Below, piece after piece: positions 63,792 through 64,000 of a stretch of DNA of 64,000 nt (the stretch's first letter is position 1; every line of letters starts with the position of its first letter). Source of the stretch: Molanna angustata. Taxonomy: Eukaryota; Arthropoda; Insecta; Trichoptera; Molannidae. The stretch lies in the NCBI GenBank assembly GCA_963576475.1, contig OY754979.1:30758078-30822077 (forward strand), written 5' to 3'. A model generated the notes under the pieces. That model did no database searches, was not told where the DNA came from, and saw only the letters and a program-made list of their open reading frames with translations. Both the position numbers and the translations under genes were made by a program.

Positions 63792-64000
63792 TGTAGCGGG
63801 TGCAACCAGCCGAGTTGACCACCCACTTCAAGGAGTAGGGGGACGTCGGCCGGCTATTTAAGATCCTGCACATCACGTTCCCGTCGTTCAGTTTAACCAA
63901 GGCCAGCGGTAGATCGTCACTCTGCTCGACTCACATTTCGATTCCGCGCATTCATCGATCTATTTTATTTAAATTATTTAATAGTCAATTATTGAAGTAT
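63792..64000 (+). repeat. 3' LTR of gypsy element (partial)
   Basis: First 209 bp of the LTR, matching 56289-56497 with one visible substitution. Continues beyond the window. Confidence 0.9.

Larger units (their letters stand above)
56289..64000 (+). mobile_element. CsRn1-clade Ty3/gypsy LTR retrotransposon (3' LTR cut by window end)
   Basis: 5' LTR from 56289, tRNA-Trp-like primer-binding site at 56851, a 2.2-kb leader, gag (59039-60049), pol (60052-63261), polypurine tract and the first 209 bp of the 3' LTR (63792-64000). I see one difference (T/C near 56448/63951) between the LTR parts that can be compared, so insertion is recent. The CsRn1 placement rests on the CHCC-type Gag knuckle, the Trp-type primer site and a GPY/F integrase end, which are characteristic of that clade. 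Both ORFs are intact, so it may be active. Confidence 0.9.

Overview
The window is a repeat-saturated stretch of an insect-type nuclear genome. The evidence is spliced genes with GT-AG introns, a facilitated-trehalose/sugar-transporter gene of the insect Tret1 type, R1-, RTE-, jockey/CR1- and L2-like non-LTR retroelements, a Penelope-like element, a CsRn1-type Ty3/gypsy element, tRNA-derived SINEs, hAT-type miniature elements and very long (AT)n arrays. I cannot name the species. The repeat load suggests a large genome.

Positions 1-25,400 hold no host gene that I can recognise. A decayed LINE (390-1830, minus) is followed by a large non-coding LTR retroelement on the minus strand (2395-13802). 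It has two apparently identical 2,524-bp LTRs, a tRNA-His-type primer-binding site and a polypurine tract, but no gag or pol, so it resembles a LARD. It sits inside an (AT)n microsatellite and carries a nested hAT miniature element, LINE scraps and a SINE. From 13803 to 17156, (AT)n blocks alternate with copies of a short inverted-repeat element and with a head-to-head inverted pair of Penelope-like 3' ends. One of these keeps an open GIY-YIG endonuclease frame; the other has lost its core. From 17156 to 25359 lies a fold-back structure dominated by a ~7.5-kb palindrome with an (AT)n apex.

Positions 26,410-51,120 carry two host genes in tail-to-tail orientation. A Tret1-like sugar transporter (plus strand, eight exons ending at 36014) lacks its N-terminal exon in the window. 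A PTPDC1-type dual-specificity/tyrosine phosphatase gene (minus strand, eleven coding exons, 51120 down to 37038) joins in phase to a predicted 739-residue protein with the P-loop HCHAGLGRTG. Its TGA stop is followed in the same frame by 112 further sense codons, ending just before a polyadenylation signal, which makes it a stop-readthrough candidate. The introns of both genes hold LINE fragments, SINEs, a 97-bp satellite with dimeric higher-order structure and a TIR element whose ends are arrays of 15-16-bp motifs.

Positions 51,120-56,290 are repeats upstream of the phosphatase coding start: a 47-bp minisatellite, and a second copy of the array-ended TIR element broken by a 39-bp-TIR/8-bp-TSD hAT element (itself carrying a SINE) and by another small TIR element.

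Positions 56,289-64,000 hold a young CsRn1-clade Ty3/gypsy element with intact gag (336 aa) and pol (1,069 aa) and a 2.2-kb leader. Its 3' LTR runs off the window end.
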